Assembly: GCA_021464245.1 (NCBI GenBank)
Contig: JADCRB010000007.1
Location: forward strand, 558,001 to 622,000
DNA length: 64,000 bases
Direction of reading: 5' to 3'
From: Carallia brachiata
Taxonomy: Eukaryota > Streptophyta > Magnoliopsida > Malpighiales > Rhizophoraceae
Below are positions 61,883 to 64,000 of this stretch, piece after piece. Numbering within the stretch: the first letter of the stretch is position 1; the number at the start of each line of letters is the position of its first letter. A program made the translations under genes and the position numbers. The notes beneath the pieces were generated by a model. It had not been told where the DNA came from and did not search any database. It saw only the letters and a list, made by a program, of their open reading frames with translations.

Positions 61883-64000
61883 ACTGATTTTTGGCTAACT
61901 TATGTTGCTTGTAATTATATGTATGTATGTATGTATTTATAGCTTAAGCATCTAAAGAGCTTTTGTAAATTAATCAAATTTTGGTCTAATTTGCTGTAAG
62001 TGCGTATTGACTGTAATCATTAGAGAAGGTAAATTTTGTGTACATTGATAGAGTTACATAATTGATTCATAATATAGTTAGCTCACATATTTAGCCTCAA
62101 TGGTTGATTAAGTGCTAATAATGTTGCTCTATACGTCCCACAAGTGTAGAGCGAGGCTTTGGGATTTGTTTTTTTTTTTTTTGAGTGTGTGCGCATGCAT
62201 GTGTGTGTGTGTGTTGTTAAGAGACCAATTGGCCGTAAGCTATAAATAAGAGTAACTTTTTGACTTCTTCTCAACTAATTCTCATAAATCCCATAATTTA
62301 TTCTTAAGAGTACAACCAAGGACTTCCCAAGCAGAAATTTAAGTAACTACTGTGGTGGTTTCCAAGGGACCCTGATTTTTTTGATGTGGTCCTGGACTTT
62401 GGGATTGATTTTGTTAGATGCCCAGGGTTGAAGAATCTGGGTGTGAATGTGAAAGCCCAATTGGTCCATCAAGACAAAGTCGAAGGGTTTCAAACTTTGA
62501 GCCCACAACCACATGCTTGTAATTTTGAAAGATTTGATATTTTAATTCAGATTTTTTTCAGTCAATGAAAAATGATATGTGAAATTGGATGGGATTTGGC
62601 CATGAATTGTGTCCAAAATTTTGATAACGTAAAAAATGATGTGGCGGGCAATTGCCCTTGTTTTAATAATAAGAAACTGGAACTTCTTCATGCACTGCCA
62701 ACTAAACTTAATAACCAAAATAGATAATTTCTTTATTAAAAATTCAAAAAAAAAAAAAAATTTTAGTCTACGAAAGTGGATTGCGGTGCAATGTAGGACG
62801 GTGGGTTTCCGCAACAGTCCAAACAAGGCTGCCACCCTAATGGAGGCATGACAATCTTTTTCTACAATGACTTTTTCGGTTTTTCCTCACTCTCTCGCAA
62901 TTTTATGATCATCAAGAGGAAATTTGGTTATCGGTTCGCAGTCACATCTCCATCAATGATGCATATGTTTTTTGTTGAGCGGGGTCATTTTGGTGTTGAC
63001 GTCCACCCACCCATTAGGCCATCACCCATGCTGGTCTTACTGTTTTTGGTAAAAAATAGATATACATGGGTGGTATTATATAAAGCACTGTATTGAATCA
63101 CAACATGAGATAAACTGAGTTATTTACATTAAATTTGTGAGAAAGTAAATCTAATAAGTGTAAATAATAACCTCACCGCTTAATTTGATTGGAATTCAAA
63201 GTTGTGATCTCACACAAAAACAGATTTTGAATGTCATTCTAACTACATAAGCAGTGGTGTCACTCGTAAAGTTTATACCTTGGAGAGTAGTAAGCATTTA
63301 GCCACCTAATGGTGCCTAATGGCAAAATCCAAATGTACAGAAAATATGCAGATGAAAAGAAGTTAGGAACAGTTTGAAGTACTTTGAAATATTTTAGCTT
63401 AGGAAGACAATATTAGCGATGATCATACAGTAGAATTAACATGTAATATTATTTGCGTGTATCATATTTAACGTCCGGTTGTCTAAATTCATTAGCAATT
63501 TCAGGTTTTTGATCCTCAATACAAGAAAATTAAGAAGTGAGCATACTTAATCTATAGATTATGTAGATCCGAAGATAAATATTAATCAATTGATTTTACA
63601 ATTAATTCGTTAAGATGGCGGAATTTGTCTCCCAATTAGGAAATATAACCATGTATATAAATTTGAGAAAAACAAATATTTAAATTTGCAAAATCTTTCT
63701 TAAACATACTGTATTGTGAATACAAATAGACCAAAAATTTTATATTATATATGAAATATTTTATTTTATACAAATAATATTTTGTAAGATATAAAAAATT
63801 TACAATAATATAATAAATAAAGTTTTGCTATACAATTAAACTTCAAATATAATAAAATAGTTACATAATTAATCTAACAATAGTTAATAGTATAGTAATT
63901 TTTTATTTTAAATTTTAATTATTTACTGTCTTATATCATTATATTGCTATCTAATATTTTTTTAATAAACATTCATATAAAATAAGTTTATTTTGTATAA
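61883..64000. other. SMXL 3' region and AT-rich spacer
   Basis: ATGT repeats (61919-61938) lie in the likely 3' UTR and a TG microsatellite near 62196-62213. No supported gene to the right edge. Confidence 0.4.

Noticed and set aside
1..64000. CRISPR arrays, bacterial operons, phage or viral insertions
   Set aside because: Nothing with direct-repeat/spacer regularity or viral protein motifs was seen; the sequence is ordinary plant nuclear DNA.

Overview
This window is nuclear DNA from a flowering plant, most likely a eudicot. The evidence is multi-exon genes with short AT-rich introns, long AT-rich spacers, plant-only families (ELF4, PI-PLC without a PH domain, PDX1, SMXL/D53, a crinkly4-related kinase, PPR) and plant SINE, LINE and MITE debris. 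I cannot name the species from sequence alone.

Layout. 0-1.2 kb: LINE 3' debris. 1.4-2.3 kb: an ELF4 clock gene with a cluster of evening-element-like motifs upstream. 4.9-5.6 kb: a cyclophilin pseudogene (-). 6.8-10.9 kb: an APD-type membrane RING E3 ligase (+, ten exons, with a SINE in intron 2). 12.6-16.0 kb: a GT90/DUF821 O-glucosyltransferase (+, six exons). 18.2-19.2 kb: intronless PDX1 (+). 21.5-26.4 kb: a PPR gene (-, seven exons, ten repeats). 29.8-35.3 and 37.8-41.4 kb: two tandem PI-PLC genes (+, nine exons each with the same phase pattern). 45.0-47.5 kb: a CCR3-like crinkly4-family receptor kinase (-). 48.5-48.8 kb: a decayed mitochondrial bS18-like gene (-). 57.8-61.9 kb: an SMXL6/7/8-D53-type strigolactone repressor (+). 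The spacers hold MITEs, SINEs and a degenerate tandem array.

The genes form no operon or pathway. They are independent plant loci for the clock, ubiquitin ligation, glycosylation, vitamin B6, organelle RNA, lipid signalling, receptor kinase signalling and strigolactone response. From memory, several neighbour pairs (SMXL next to bS18m and a DUF821 gene; PLC next to CCR3; ELF4, PLC and SMXL on one arm) recall adjacent Arabidopsis loci, so this looks like a conserved ancestral block.

Two observations stand out. First, about 18 one-base frameshifts, many in homopolymers, break every gene at 1.8-16 kb and 45-62 kb, while the four genes at 18-41.5 kb (6.2 kb of coding sequence) have none; this looks like patchy consensus polishing more than gene death. 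Second, two inverted copies of a fold-back Mutator-type MITE, each with a perfect 9-bp target duplication, carry arms built from roughly 21-bp units.
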